NCBI GenBank assembly: GCA_007117175.1
Contig: SKGZ01000059.1
Span: 1 to 5,169 of the forward strand
DNA from: Bacteriovoracales bacterium
GTDB taxonomy: Bacteria; Bdellovibrionota; Bacteriovoracia; Bacteriovoracales; Bacteriovoracaceae
Length of the DNA: 5,169 nucleotides
Direction: 5' to 3'
Position numbers and translations under genes: made by a program. Positions 1 through 5,169 of this stretch are shown one piece after another. Position 1 is the stretch's first letter. Every line of letters begins with the position of its first letter. The notes beneath the pieces are model-generated. The model was not told the DNA's origin, searched no databases, and saw only the letters and a list, made by a program, of their open reading frames with translations.

Positions 1-92
1 AAAAAAGAAAAGCTTGAAATAACAGCCAATAAAAGTAAAAATTCAACTAGCGTTTGCCCTGCTTGTTTAATGCTCTTTTTTTTATTCTTCAC
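1..92 (-). CDS. Partial TadE/Flp-type prepilin-like protein, N-terminus only
   Basis: This gene was found by reading the minus strand from a GTG at 92-90; it runs off the left edge after 30 codons. The residues show a short, very basic leader (MKNKKKSIKQAG) followed by QTLVEFLLLLAVISSFSF. This is the layout of a class III (type IV prepilin) signal: a glycine at residue 12 as the cleavage site, glutamate 17 at +5 of the mature chain, and an unbroken hydrophobic helix after it. The LVEF block is typical of TadE/TadF-like pseudopilins and Flp pilins, which a dedicated prepilin peptidase processes and which belong to tight-adherence pilus systems. An in-frame TAA lies at 116-114 and GTG is the only usual start codon after it, so the start is fairly secure. 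The Shine-Dalgarno sequence is weak (a TAAAG three bases upstream). The prepilin-like nature is well supported by the signal; the exact subfamily cannot be decided from 30 residues. Confidence 0.72.
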   Translation of the reverse strand, partial: MKNKKKSIKQAGQTLVEFLLLLAVISSFSF

Positions 93-115
93 AAACTTTA
101 TGATAGCATTAACTT
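93..115. promoter_or_regulatory. 23-bp divergent intergenic gap with a possible two-way -10 box
   Basis: The gap between the GTG of the prepilin-like gene and the ATG of the thioredoxin gene contains TATGATA at 99-105. Read rightward it gives TATGAT (99-104); read leftward it gives TATCAT (105-100). Each matches the -10 consensus TATAAT at five of six positions. No convincing -35 is seen on either side: TTTTTT at the 17-bp position rightward and TTAATC leftward. If the element is used, transcripts would start within about 0-6 bases of each start codon, meaning nearly leaderless mRNAs. That would fit the missing or weak Shine-Dalgarno sequences of both genes. The alternative is that the promoters lie inside the opposite coding regions. 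Confidence 0.3.
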
Positions 116-661
116 ATGTATAGATTAAGGCTTCGGAAATATCTACCTTTACTCATGGGGCTATTCGCCTTTTGTTCTTTTCTGAGTTTGCAAATCGGTT
201 ATGAGCTCATTAATGGCAAACCCAGTGTGGCAAAAGAAAGCCAAGAGCAGAGTGAGCGAGAGAAAATATTGCAAGCTCTACTTAAAGAAAATAATATTTC
301 CACAGAAAAACCTATTTTAATCAATTTTTGGGCCTCATGGTGTCCGCCTTGTTTAAAGGAATTTCCACTTTTGGTTCAATTTCATCAAAAATACCGAGAT
401 CAAGTTTTAGTGCTAGGAATTAACAATGATAGTGGTCAAGACCATGAGAAGTTAGCAACTCAGATTGAAAGAAAGTTCAAATTGCCTTTCCAGTCCATTA
501 GAGATCCAAAACTACATTGGATGGATCAACTTGGATTGGAAAGCTTACCGAGCTCACTGATTTTTTATCAAAATCGTATTCACTGGATTCAGGAAAAGGA
601 AAGCAATTTTCTCGATCAAGAGTTATTAAAGCTTGTGGATGAACTTTTAAAAAAATTATGA
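116..661 (+). CDS. TlpA/ResA-like membrane-anchored thioredoxin-fold protein
   Basis: The predicted role is a periplasmic thiol-disulfide oxidoreductase, of the type that reduces apocytochrome c or other exported cysteines using electrons passed across the inner membrane. The N-terminus is basic (RLRLRK, residues 3-8), then hydrophobic to about residue 28, which suggests an uncleaved signal anchor. A linker with charged, helical character runs to about residue 60. The thioredoxin fold follows, with the active site FWASWCPPC (Cys76 and Cys79) after the ILINFWASW strand, and the expected cis-proline in LESLPSS (Pro145). At 181 residues the length is normal for single-domain TlpA/ResA/CcmG proteins. 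No cytochrome biogenesis genes are adjacent, so the substrate is unknown. No Shine-Dalgarno precedes ATG 116; Met14 (155) is an alternative start but has none either and would cut into the anchor. The last 46 bases overlap the end of hutI on the other strand. The family call is strong; the specific role is inferred. Confidence 0.88.
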   Translation: MYRLRLRKYLPLLMGLFAFCSFLSLQIGYELINGKPSVAKESQEQSEREKILQALLKENNISTEKPILINFWASWCPPCLKEFPLLVQFHQKYRDQVLVLGINNDSGQDHEKLATQIERKFKLPFQSIRDPKLHWMDQLGLESLPSSLIFYQNRIHWIQEKESNFLDQELLKLVDELLKKL

Positions 662-1851
662 TTCCATTGATAGCAAATTTGACTTAGGCTCTCGCACTCA
701 AAAATACTAAAGCGGGGCTGATAACCAGCAATTAAAGCACCTTGTTTCTTGAGCCCTAAGGCACTAGCAGCGTTAAAAGTAATTGCAGCAATTAAATGGG
801 CCATATTCATCTTAAAACTAGGGGCGGCCATGAGCGCCAGCTTTAAAACATTATCATCGTGACAAGATCCAGGATTAAAGTCACTGGCAATGGCTATCTT
901 GGCTCCTGCCTGTATGAGTTCAGCCGCTGGAGCTAGGGGTTTACCTAAGAAAAAGGCAGTGCCCGGTAGTAGATTAGCAACGGTTGATGAGCCCGCCAAG
1001 TCTTCAATACCCTTACTGGAAATGGCCAATAAGTGATCGGCGCTAAGACATTGATTAAAGGCAGCGATGCTAGCACCCTCATTATCATTGAGTTCATCCG
1101 CGTGAATCTTGCTAGCAATGCCCAGCTCACTGGCCCGATCAAAAAGTAATTGGCAATCATCAGAGTTAAAATAGCCTTTTTCATGAAAGATATCCACTGC
1201 ATCGATTTGGTATTTCTTCACACAGCTTTCAAGTAGAGGTAGCACCACTTGCTTCATATATTCATGTGAGTTTTGATAGTGCTTAGGCACAGCATGAGCG
1301 GCCATATAGGTATTAAGAATCTGTATCTCCTTTGACGCAAATTCTTTCTTTAAGCTATGAATGATCTCAGTGAGTTTTTCCTCACCTTCAAAACTCAGGG
1401 CATAACCACTTTTGATCTCAATGGTTTGCACTCCATAGCTGGCAATTTGATTAATTCGCTTGCGCGCACTCTCCAAGAGCTTTTCTCTCTCTTCCTCCAC
1501 CGTCGCCTTCATGGTGCTTAGAATCCCACCTCCTGCATTGGCAATGGCCTGATAATCTTCGCCATTGAGTCTTCTGCTGTATTCATCTGCCCGGTTGCCG
1601 GCAAAAACTAAATGGGTGTGTGAATCAATCAAGGCAGGAGTGATGGTCATTTGACTGCAATCTTGTGCAGCGATACTTTGATACTGTTCTGGTAGTTGAT
1701 TACTTTCACCCACCCAGTGGATTTTTTCTGAGTCATAAACCATGGCGCCATTTTTCACAATGCTTAAGTCATCTGCCACTAAATTTCTACCATCTTTTTT
1801 AACAACCCCTTGCATGGTGACTAGTTCACTTATGTTTTTTAAAACCTTCAT
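616..1851 (-). CDS. hutI: Imidazolonepropionase
   Basis: The enzyme hydrolyses 4-imidazolone-5-propionate to N-formimino-L-glutamate, the third step of histidine breakdown, in the cytoplasm. It is a metal-dependent amidohydrolase of 411 residues, about the usual HutI length. The metal-binding DSHTHLVFAG block gives His78 and His80. Further family blocks are RADEYSRRLNGEDY (87-100), GGGI, IEIKSGYAL (145-152), TYMAAHAVP (His186), KIHADEL (His250) and ASDFNPGSC (Asp324). His78, His80, His250 and Asp324 fit the four metal ligands known for the family. The start follows AGGAG with six bases between, 14 bp after the hutU stop, so the two genes are surely co-transcribed. The C-terminal tail is unusual: the stretch that normally reads like GxxADLVI is GYQPRFSIFEC here, and a serine- and asparagine-rich end overlaps the thioredoxin gene. 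The catalytic centre looks complete. Confidence 0.96.
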   Translation of the reverse strand: MKVLKNISELVTMQGVVKKDGRNLVADDLSIVKNGAMVYDSEKIHWVGESNQLPEQYQSIAAQDCSQMTITPALIDSHTHLVFAGNRADEYSRRLNGEDYQAIANAGGGILSTMKATVEEEREKLLESARKRINQIASYGVQTIEIKSGYALSFEGEEKLTEIIHSLKKEFASKEIQILNTYMAAHAVPKHYQNSHEYMKQVVLPLLESCVKKYQIDAVDIFHEKGYFNSDDCQLLFDRASELGIASKIHADELNDNEGASIAAFNQCLSADHLLAISSKGIEDLAGSSTVANLLPGTAFFLGKPLAPAAELIQAGAKIAIASDFNPGSCHDDNVLKLALMAAPSFKMNMAHLIAAITFNAASALGLKKQGALIAGYQPRFSIFECESLSQICYQWNHNFFKSSSTSFNNS

Positions 1852-1857
1852 CCAGAA

Positions 1858-1862
1858 CTCCT
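1858..1862 (-). promoter_or_regulatory. hutI ribosome binding site in the hutU-hutI gap
   Basis: On the minus strand AGGAG sits six bases before the hutI ATG, inside the 14-bp gap after the hutU stop codon. It fixes the hutI start at 1851 rather than at the internal Met13. No promoter or terminator can fit in so short a gap, which supports a bicistronic hutUI mRNA. Confidence 0.8.
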
Positions 1863-1865
1863 GAG

Positions 1866-3527
1866 TTAATCCAAACTGGGAAAGCCAATGCGAGTTTTCT
1901 CTTGCTTAGCGACTGCAATAGCATCATCGTAGCCCGCATCTGCATGGCGAACAATTCCCATGCCACTGTCTGAGTTTAAAACCAAACTAAGCCTTCGATC
2001 CATCTCTTCACTGCCATCGGCAACGATCACCATACCCGAGTGTTGAGAGTAACCCATTCCCACTCCGCCTCCATGGTGCAGGCTAATCCACGAAGCGCCC
2101 CCTGCGATATTGATCATTGCATTGAGTAGCGGCCAATCAGAAACAGCATCTGATCCATCTTTCATACTTTCTGTTTCCCGATTAGGTGAGGCCACCGATC
2201 CACAGTCTAAATGATCACGGCCAATCACAATAGGAGCAGAAACCTTTTTCTCTCGCACCAAGCGATTAAAAAGCAACGCCGCCTGCTCACGCTCACCATA
2301 CTTTAACCAGCAGATCCTCGACGGCAGTCCCTGAAACTTCACATGCTTTTGAGCATTCTTTAACCAGTTCACCAACCCCTCATTGTCGCTAAAGAGTTCC
2401 ATCAGCGCTTGATCCGTGATGTGAATATCTTTGGGATCACCAGACAGAGCAATCCAGCGAAAAGGCCCTGAACCTTGGCAAAATAAAGGCCTGATATAAG
2501 CGGGCACAAAACCAGGGAAGGCAAAAGCATTTTCATAACCGCCTTTAATGGCTCCAGCTCTTAAATTGTTTCCATAGTCAAAAACAAAACTGCCACGATT
2601 TTGAAAGTCCACCATTGCTTGCACGTGAGCGGCCATAGTTTGGTAGCTTAGTTTTTCATACTCACTGGCATTAGACTTTCTTAACTGAATAGCCTCATCT
2701 AAACTCATGCCACTTGGTACATAACCATTCAGTGGATCGTGAGCTGAGGTTTGATCGGTGACTAAATCTGGTAAGAAATTTTTTTCCAGTAGATATTGAT
2801 AAAAGTCAGCGGCATTGCCTACCACTCCAATAGAGAGTGGCATCTTTTTCTCTTTTGCATCTATGGCCATTTGCAAGGCAATCTCAAAATTATCGGCTAG
2901 TTGATCAAGGTAACCTGTTTCCAAGCGTTTTTTGATGCGAGATTCATCCACATCACTTCCTAAAAAAACACCGTTAGCAATTTTGACTGCCAGTGGTTGC
3001 GCTCCTCCCATACCACCAAGTCCAGCACTGAGGACCACTCTGCCACTTAAGTCACTGTGAAAGTGAGTTTGAGCAGCCGCCATAAAAGTTTCATAGGTTC
3101 CCTGTAAAATTCCCTGACTGCCAATATAGATCCAAGACCCCGCAGTCATCTGCCCATACATCATTAATCCCTGCTGTTCTAACTGACGAAAGTTTTCCCA
3201 ATCGGCCCACCTAGGAACTAAATTAGAATTGGCAATCAGCACCCGAGGAGCGTTTTCCGTGCTGGGAAAAACGGCCACTGGTTTACCGGACTGCACTAAA
3301 AGCGTTTGATCATTTTCCAGATTTTTTAAGGCATGGATTAATTTTGCTAAGGCCTGTGGGTTGCGGGCAGCTTTGCCATTGCCCCCGTAGACAATTAATT
3401 GATCTCGATCCTCAGCTACTTCAGGATGAAGATTATTCAGTAAACAACGCAGCGCAGCTTCTTGGTGCCATCCCTTGCATTGGAGTTGATTGCCTGTTGG
3501 TGGAAGGGGAATAGTGAGTTGGCCCAT
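1866..3527 (-). CDS. hutU: Urocanate hydratase (urocanase)
   Basis: Urocanase adds water to urocanate to give 4-imidazolone-5-propionate, the second step of histidine degradation, using tightly bound NAD+ as an electrophile. At 553 residues it matches the normal full length. Family blocks are present in order: the N-terminal [11 protein letters not shown] (47-57), [20 protein letters not shown] (127-146), the NAD-binding [12 protein letters not shown] (169-180), [15 protein letters not shown] (257-271), [10 protein letters not shown] (398-407) with the conserved Cys406, [20 protein letters not shown] (436-455), and [20 protein letters not shown] (476-495). Cys406 corresponds to the active-site region cysteine known from Pseudomonas urocanase. 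The ATG at 3527 follows a GAGG with six bases between. It is the promoter-proximal gene of the hutUI pair. No truncation or frameshift is visible. hutH, which would supply urocanate, is not in the window, so this cell may take up urocanate or encode hutH elsewhere. Confidence 0.98.
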   Translation of the reverse strand: MGQLTIPLPPTGNQLQCKGWHQEAALRCLLNNLHPEVAEDRDQLIVYGGNGKAARNPQALAKLIHALKNLENDQTLLVQSGKPVAVFPSTENAPRVLIANSNLVPRWADWENFRQLEQQGLMMYGQMTAGSWIYIGSQGILQGTYETFMAAAQTHFHSDLSGRVVLSAGLGGMGGAQPLAVKIANGVFLGSDVDESRIKKRLETGYLDQLADNFEIALQMAIDAKEKKMPLSIGVVGNAADFYQYLLEKNFLPDLVTDQTSAHDPLNGYVPSGMSLDEAIQLRKSNASEYEKLSYQTMAAHVQAMVDFQNRGSFVFDYGNNLRAGAIKGGYENAFAFPGFVPAYIRPLFCQGSGPFRWIALSGDPKDIHITDQALMELFSDNEGLVNWLKNAQKHVKFQGLPSRICWLKYGEREQAALLFNRLVREKKVSAPIVIGRDHLDCGSVASPNRETESMKDGSDAVSDWPLLNAMINIAGGASWISLHHGGGVGMGYSQHSGMVIVADGSEEMDRRLSLVLNSDSGMGIVRHADAGYDDAIAVAKQEKTRIGFPSLD

Positions 3528-3544
3528 AGTTAACCTCGTTTGTG

Positions 3545-3573
3545 TTGTGAACGTCTTTTAGAACTTATATAAT
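3545..3573 (+). promoter_or_regulatory. Putative sigma70 promoter for the lipoprotein gene
   Basis: TTGTGA (3545-3550, four of six to TTGACA) is separated by exactly 17 bases from a perfect TATAAT (3568-3573). Transcription would begin near 3580, leaving a leader of roughly 32 bases that includes the AGGAG ribosome binding site (3599-3603), eight bases before the ATG at 3612. This is the best-formed promoter in the window. Confidence 0.62.
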
Positions 3574-3576
3574 AAG
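3564..3576. repeat. Hyphenated palindrome over both -10 boxes
   Basis: CTTAT (3564-3568) and ATAAG (3572-3576) are perfect inverted arms around a 3-base ATA. The palindrome covers the -10 elements of both divergent promoters. It might be an operator through which one regulator blocks both genes, or merely the by-product of two AT-rich -10 boxes placed back to back. Confidence 0.4.
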
Positions 3577-3594
3577 CTTTGGCCGTGCTGGCAA
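3566..3594 (-). promoter_or_regulatory. Putative sigma70 promoter for hutUI
   Basis: Read leftward, TTGCCA (3594-3589, four of six to TTGACA) is followed after 17 bases by TATATA (3571-3566, four of six to TATAAT). Neighbouring registers TATTAT and TATAAG offer better -10 boxes but with 14- or 19-bp spacing. The predicted transcript would start near 3559, giving a leader of about 32 bases before the hutU ATG. The -10 lies on top of the rightward promoter's -10, so the two cannot be occupied together. No match to a known Hut repressor operator was recognised. Confidence 0.45.
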
Positions 3595-3611
3595 TGTGAG
3601 GAGAGCAAAAG

Positions 3612-4265
3612 ATGTTAAAAACAAAGGGAAATTTAACTATTCTATGGATTTTGGGCGCTTTGTTATTCATGATGTTCCTGTCCGCCTGCACCATGAATTA
3701 CCAATACGAGTATGAAAAGCTTAAAGACCCTAATGTTAAAGTTTATCCCAACTTGGCTGCGGTTTTAGAGGATGATTTTCCCACTGAACAGATTAAAGTA
3801 GACGGTCAGCCTTTTGCTGGTTTTTTGCGAGACAATTCTCTTGTGTGGCGACTGCCCGATGAAAACATTTCGCGCTTTTCACTTTATCGCTTTTATGCTG
3901 ATAAAGATAAGAAAATAAAGATCACCCTCTCTGCACTCTGTTCTTGCTGGGGGACAAAGAGGTCCATCATTAATCCACGCTTTGTAGTATTTAATCGCGA
4001 CTTAACCTGGAAAAAAGAATTTGATTGGGACTTTTACCCAGAACAATTAGTCCAAGGAGCGAAGATCCGCCTAATCAGCGATATGAAGGTGACTATTCCT
4101 GAAGGTGGCAGTTATTTTCTTTTGGTCTACGGAGACAATTCCAAAGAAGGCCAGTTTCTGATGACTGAAGTGAGTAGTAAGGTGACAGCACCGGGTCTCA
4201 TTAGCCGCTTTAACGTTAATTCATCACCTGTCGGCCAATACGAAATTATCTTAGAAGAGATTTAA
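3612..4265 (+). CDS. Putative outer-membrane lipoprotein, MalM/PPC-like beta fold suspected
   Basis: The N-terminus is a lipoprotein signal: Lys3 and Lys5, a hydrophobic core to residue 22, and the lipobox LSAC with Cys26 as the lipidated residue. Thr27 at +2 gives no inner-membrane retention signal, so outer-membrane sorting is likely. The mature chain of about 190 residues looks beta-rich, with alternating stretches such as FSLYRFYAD, KIKITLSAL, PRFVVFNRDL, KVTIPEGGSYFLLVYGD and QYEIILEEI. The pattern of a sugar-binding-like or jelly-roll domain (the MalM family, or pre-peptidase C-terminal domains) comes to mind, but this is impression only. A CSC pair (Cys110, Cys112) lies between two strands and could form a disulfide or bind metal. 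Expression is probably from the promoter at 3545-3573, with a strong GAGGAG at 3598-3603. Its 3' end overlaps the next gene by 20 bp. The lipoprotein call is firm; the function is unknown. Confidence 0.85.
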   Translation: MLKTKGNLTILWILGALLFMMFLSACTMNYQYEYEKLKDPNVKVYPNLAAVLEDDFPTEQIKVDGQPFAGFLRDNSLVWRLPDENISRFSLYRFYADKDKKIKITLSALCSCWGTKRSIINPRFVVFNRDLTWKKEFDWDFYPEQLVQGAKIRLISDMKVTIPEGGSYFLLVYGDNSKEGQFLMTEVSSKVTAPGLISRFNVNSSPVGQYEIILEEI

Positions 4266-4965
4266 AGATATTTTCATTTGCTGGTATCTCTTCCCAAGAA
4301 GAGTGCAGTCTAAGAAAAGTATCTCTAAGCGATTCAAATGAACTGTCTCTCATTCTAATAACGCGATCTTTTTCATTGACGACACTTCGAAGGTATCTAT
4401 TAAATTTAGTTTGGGTTGAGATCTCTCTAAACGAAAAAACTGCCATTGCAGGAGGGAGCATGACAGCACCAATGGGTAAGGAAACTGGAAGCAACAGCAG
4501 GTATATGGGATCTTCTGCCAAAATAGCATATATGATAGGATAAATGGCGACAGTGCCAGGCAACAGATAGCCATAGTGAATTTCTCTCATTTTATTATTG
4601 GCATTTTTTCTTAAAAGCTTTCTCATCTCTCTTCTGCTTTCAAGTGCTTGATATGAAACGGGTAGAAAATGAATTAGCCGACCCTGAATGATTTTACTTT
4701 CGCTATCTTGATTGATATCTGAATCTGCCACTCTTTCGCTTGAGATAAAAAAATTATAACTTTTACAGTCATCAGCCTCATCAAATTTTTCGACACAAAC
4801 TAATCGTAACGTGTTTGTGATATTTTTACTTCTAGAAACAATGACTCCACCTCTTGTTGCCTTTTCAATTTTTTCTAGTTCATACCTGCCATTAGAGGAG
4901 GGGATAATAACTTCGGCAAAAAGTGATATTGGAATTAGTAACAGTAAGCTAAATAGATGTTTCAT
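4246..4965 (-). CDS. Exported protein of unknown function with two C-terminal-half membrane segments
   Basis: This gene is not recognised. The 239-residue product begins with a clear Sec signal peptide (MKH, then LFSLLLLIPISLFA) with likely cleavage after Ala17. A soluble, probably beta-containing part follows (18-105), holding two cysteines (Cys57, Cys67) that could pair in the periplasm. A strongly basic segment comes next (ESRREMRKLLRK, 109-120), then two hydrophobic segments at about 132-150 and 153-178 separated only by EDP, forming a probable helical hairpin. The last 60 residues are charged and probably helical. Basic residues before the first membrane segment and the short turn suggest a membrane-embedded hairpin with both flanks on one side. 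The start is supported by AAAGGA (4977-4972) six bases upstream. Codon use looks like ordinary coding sequence, but more AT-rich than hutUI. The 3' end overlaps the convergent lipoprotein gene by 20 bp. Confidence 0.8.
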   Translation of the reverse strand: MKHLFSLLLLIPISLFAEVIIPSSNGRYELEKIEKATRGGVIVSRSKNITNTLRLVCVEKFDEADDCKSYNFFISSERVADSDINQDSESKIIQGRLIHFLPVSYQALESRREMRKLLRKNANNKMREIHYGYLLPGTVAIYPIIYAILAEDPIYLLLLPVSLPIGAVMLPPAMAVFSFREISTQTKFNRYLRSVVNEKDRVIRMRDSSFESLRDTFLRLHSSWEEIPANENIFKSLLR

Positions 4966-4996
4966 TTGATATCCTTTTTTAAAAAAATCTGTAGCA

Positions 4997-5025
4997 GCTG
5001 TAGCATTTAAGTTTAATTAAGTCAA
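4997..5025 (-). promoter_or_regulatory. Putative promoter for the 239-residue exported protein
   Basis: Read leftward, TTGACT (5025-5020, five of six to TTGACA) is followed after 17 bases by TACAGC (5002-4997), a poor -10 that is preceded by TGC, as in extended -10 promoters. The expected transcript start is near 4990, leaving about 25 bases before the ATG, including the AAAGGA ribosome binding site. The direct repeat GTAGC (4991-4995 and 5000-5004) overlaps the -10 and start region. Confidence 0.38.
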
Positions 5026-5030
5026 AGTAC

Positions 5031-5036
5031 TATAAT
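5031..5036 (+). promoter_or_regulatory. Consensus -10 box for rightward transcription
   Basis: TATAAT at 5031-5036 matches the sigma70 -10 consensus exactly. No good -35 is seen at 16-18 bases upstream (TAAGTT at 17 bp), so it may need an activator. Transcription from here would start near 5043, giving a leader of about 100 bases before the ATG at 5145 and including the whole small ORF at 5083-5148. A second, weaker candidate is CTGACA (5043-5048) with CATACT (5065-5070) at 16-bp spacing, but it would start transcription too close to the small ORF's ribosome binding site. Confidence 0.42.
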
Positions 5037-5082
5037 GAAGATCTGACAACTGTGGAATTATTACCATACTAGGTGGAGGTGA

Positions 5083-5148
5083 ATGACAAAGAGTGTTATA
5101 AGTTTTCTTAGGTATCATGATTTATTGATATTAAAGGAGGGTTTATGA
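5083..5148 (+). CDS. Small leader ORF, 21 codons, overlapping the next start codon
   Basis: ATG at 5083 opens a reading frame of 21 codons beginning MTKSVISFLRYHDLL and ending LKEGL, with TGA at 5146-5148. That stop overlaps the next gene's ATG as ATGA. Upstream there is a very strong Shine-Dalgarno block, AGGTGGAGGTGA (5071-5082), although the GGAGG core is only three bases from the ATG; AGGTGG at 5071-5076 gives a more usual six. The strong ribosome binding site together with exact ATGA coupling is hard to explain by chance. The peptide has a hydrophobic start, an Arg-Tyr-His-Asp centre and two leucine-rich runs; it lacks a run of one amino acid that would point to classical attenuation. 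It is most simply a translational-coupling leader. Whether the peptide itself has a function is unknown. Confidence 0.55.
   Translation: MTKSVISFLRYHDLLILKEGL
5112..5131 (+). other. Small hairpin before the ribosome binding site of the right-edge gene
   Basis: TATCA (5113-5117) pairs with TGATA (5126-5130) around an 8-base loop, and the outer G5112-T5131 can add a G.U pair (G5111-T5132 a second). The hairpin ends immediately before AAAGGAGG (5133-5140) and lies within the small leader ORF, so ribosomes translating the leader would melt it. It is short and AT-rich, so its stability is modest. There is no U-tract, so it is not a terminator. Confidence 0.35.
5133..5140 (+). promoter_or_regulatory. 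Strong ribosome binding site of the right-edge gene
   Basis: AAAGGAGG is close to the full complement of the 16S rRNA 3' end and is four bases from ATG 5145. It fixes this start codon; an in-frame TGA at 5118-5120 rules out most longer forms. It lies inside the last codons of the small leader ORF. Confidence 0.8.
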
Positions 5149-5169
5149 AAAAATTATTAGTGGGATTGT
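5145..5169 (+). CDS. Partial CDS at the right edge, probably an exported protein
   Basis: Only eight codons are visible (MKKLLVGL) before the window ends. A Met-Lys-Lys start followed by leucine, valine and glycine is what the beginning of a Sec or lipoprotein signal peptide looks like, so an exported product is likely, but nothing more can be said. The gene has a near-perfect ribosome binding site four bases upstream and is preceded by an overlapping 21-codon leader ORF. Confidence 0.75.

Noticed and set aside
74..83. T-run as a rho-independent terminator
   Set aside because: No GC-rich stem precedes it, and on the other strand it encodes the lysine-rich leader of the prepilin-like protein.
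616..661. Convergent overlap of the thioredoxin gene and hutI as evidence of a sequencing frameshift
   Set aside because: Both products are of normal length with complete active sites, and a short tail-to-tail overlap also occurs at 4246-4265, so compact packing is the simpler reading.
945..1202. 85-codon open frame on the minus strand inside hutI
   Set aside because: It lies in another frame of a full-length, strongly conserved gene, shows no family motif, and its hydrophobic look is a by-product of reading hutI out of frame.
3579..3594. TTGGC...GGCAA as a HutC-like operator
   Set aside because: Only five of eight base pairs match as a palindrome and it does not resemble the HutC site I know; part of it is simply the leftward -35.
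4288..4303. CTCTTC-CCAA-GAAGAG hairpin just past the lipoprotein stop codon as a terminator
   Set aside because: The arms are perfect but only 6 bp long, there is no T-run on either strand after it, and the bases code for part of the opposite gene.
4350..4574. 74-codon open frame on the minus strand inside the 239-residue protein gene
   Set aside because: It is an out-of-frame reading of the region that codes for membrane segments; no ribosome binding site or recognisable motif supports it.

Overview
The window is an AT-leaning stretch of Gram-negative chromosome. The evidence is a lipobox lipoprotein, cleavable or anchoring signal sequences, a TlpA-type periplasmic thioredoxin and a TadE/Flp-type prepilin start. 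Nothing in it looks like phage, transposon, CRISPR or RNA genes. The mix of a proteobacterial-style hut pair with secreted proteins of unknown function would suit Bdellovibrionota or another delta-like lineage. That placement is an inference from style, not something the sequence proves.

Layout, left to right. Positions 1-92 (minus) hold the first 30 codons of a gene whose N-terminus is a textbook type IVb/TadE prepilin signal; it runs off the left edge. Only 23 bp away, a TlpA/ResA-like thioredoxin gene (116-661, plus) starts in the opposite direction. It ends inside the 3' end of hutI. The minus-strand pair hutU (1866-3527) and hutI (616-1851) forms a two-gene histidine-utilisation operon with a 14-nt gap. 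HutU turns urocanate into imidazolone propionate and HutI turns that into N-formimino-glutamate. Neither hutH nor a formiminoglutamate-degrading gene is in the window, so the rest of the pathway must lie elsewhere or be absent.

The 84-bp gap 3528-3611 carries two overlapping divergent sigma70-like promoters, one for hutUI and one for an outer-membrane-type lipoprotein gene (3612-4265, plus) of uncertain function. That gene overlaps by 20 bp, tail to tail, an unrecognised secreted/membrane protein gene (4246-4965, minus).

The last region, 4966-5144, is a second divergent control region. It has a minus-strand promoter candidate for the 239-residue protein and an exact TATAAT for rightward transcription. 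It also holds a well-supported 21-codon leader ORF (5083-5148) whose stop codon overlaps (ATGA) the start of a gene beginning at 5145. A small hairpin lies inside the leader ORF just before the second gene's ribosome binding site. This leader arrangement is the most interesting undescribed feature in the window. Overall the window is gene-dense, with both convergent pairs overlapping at their 3' ends.
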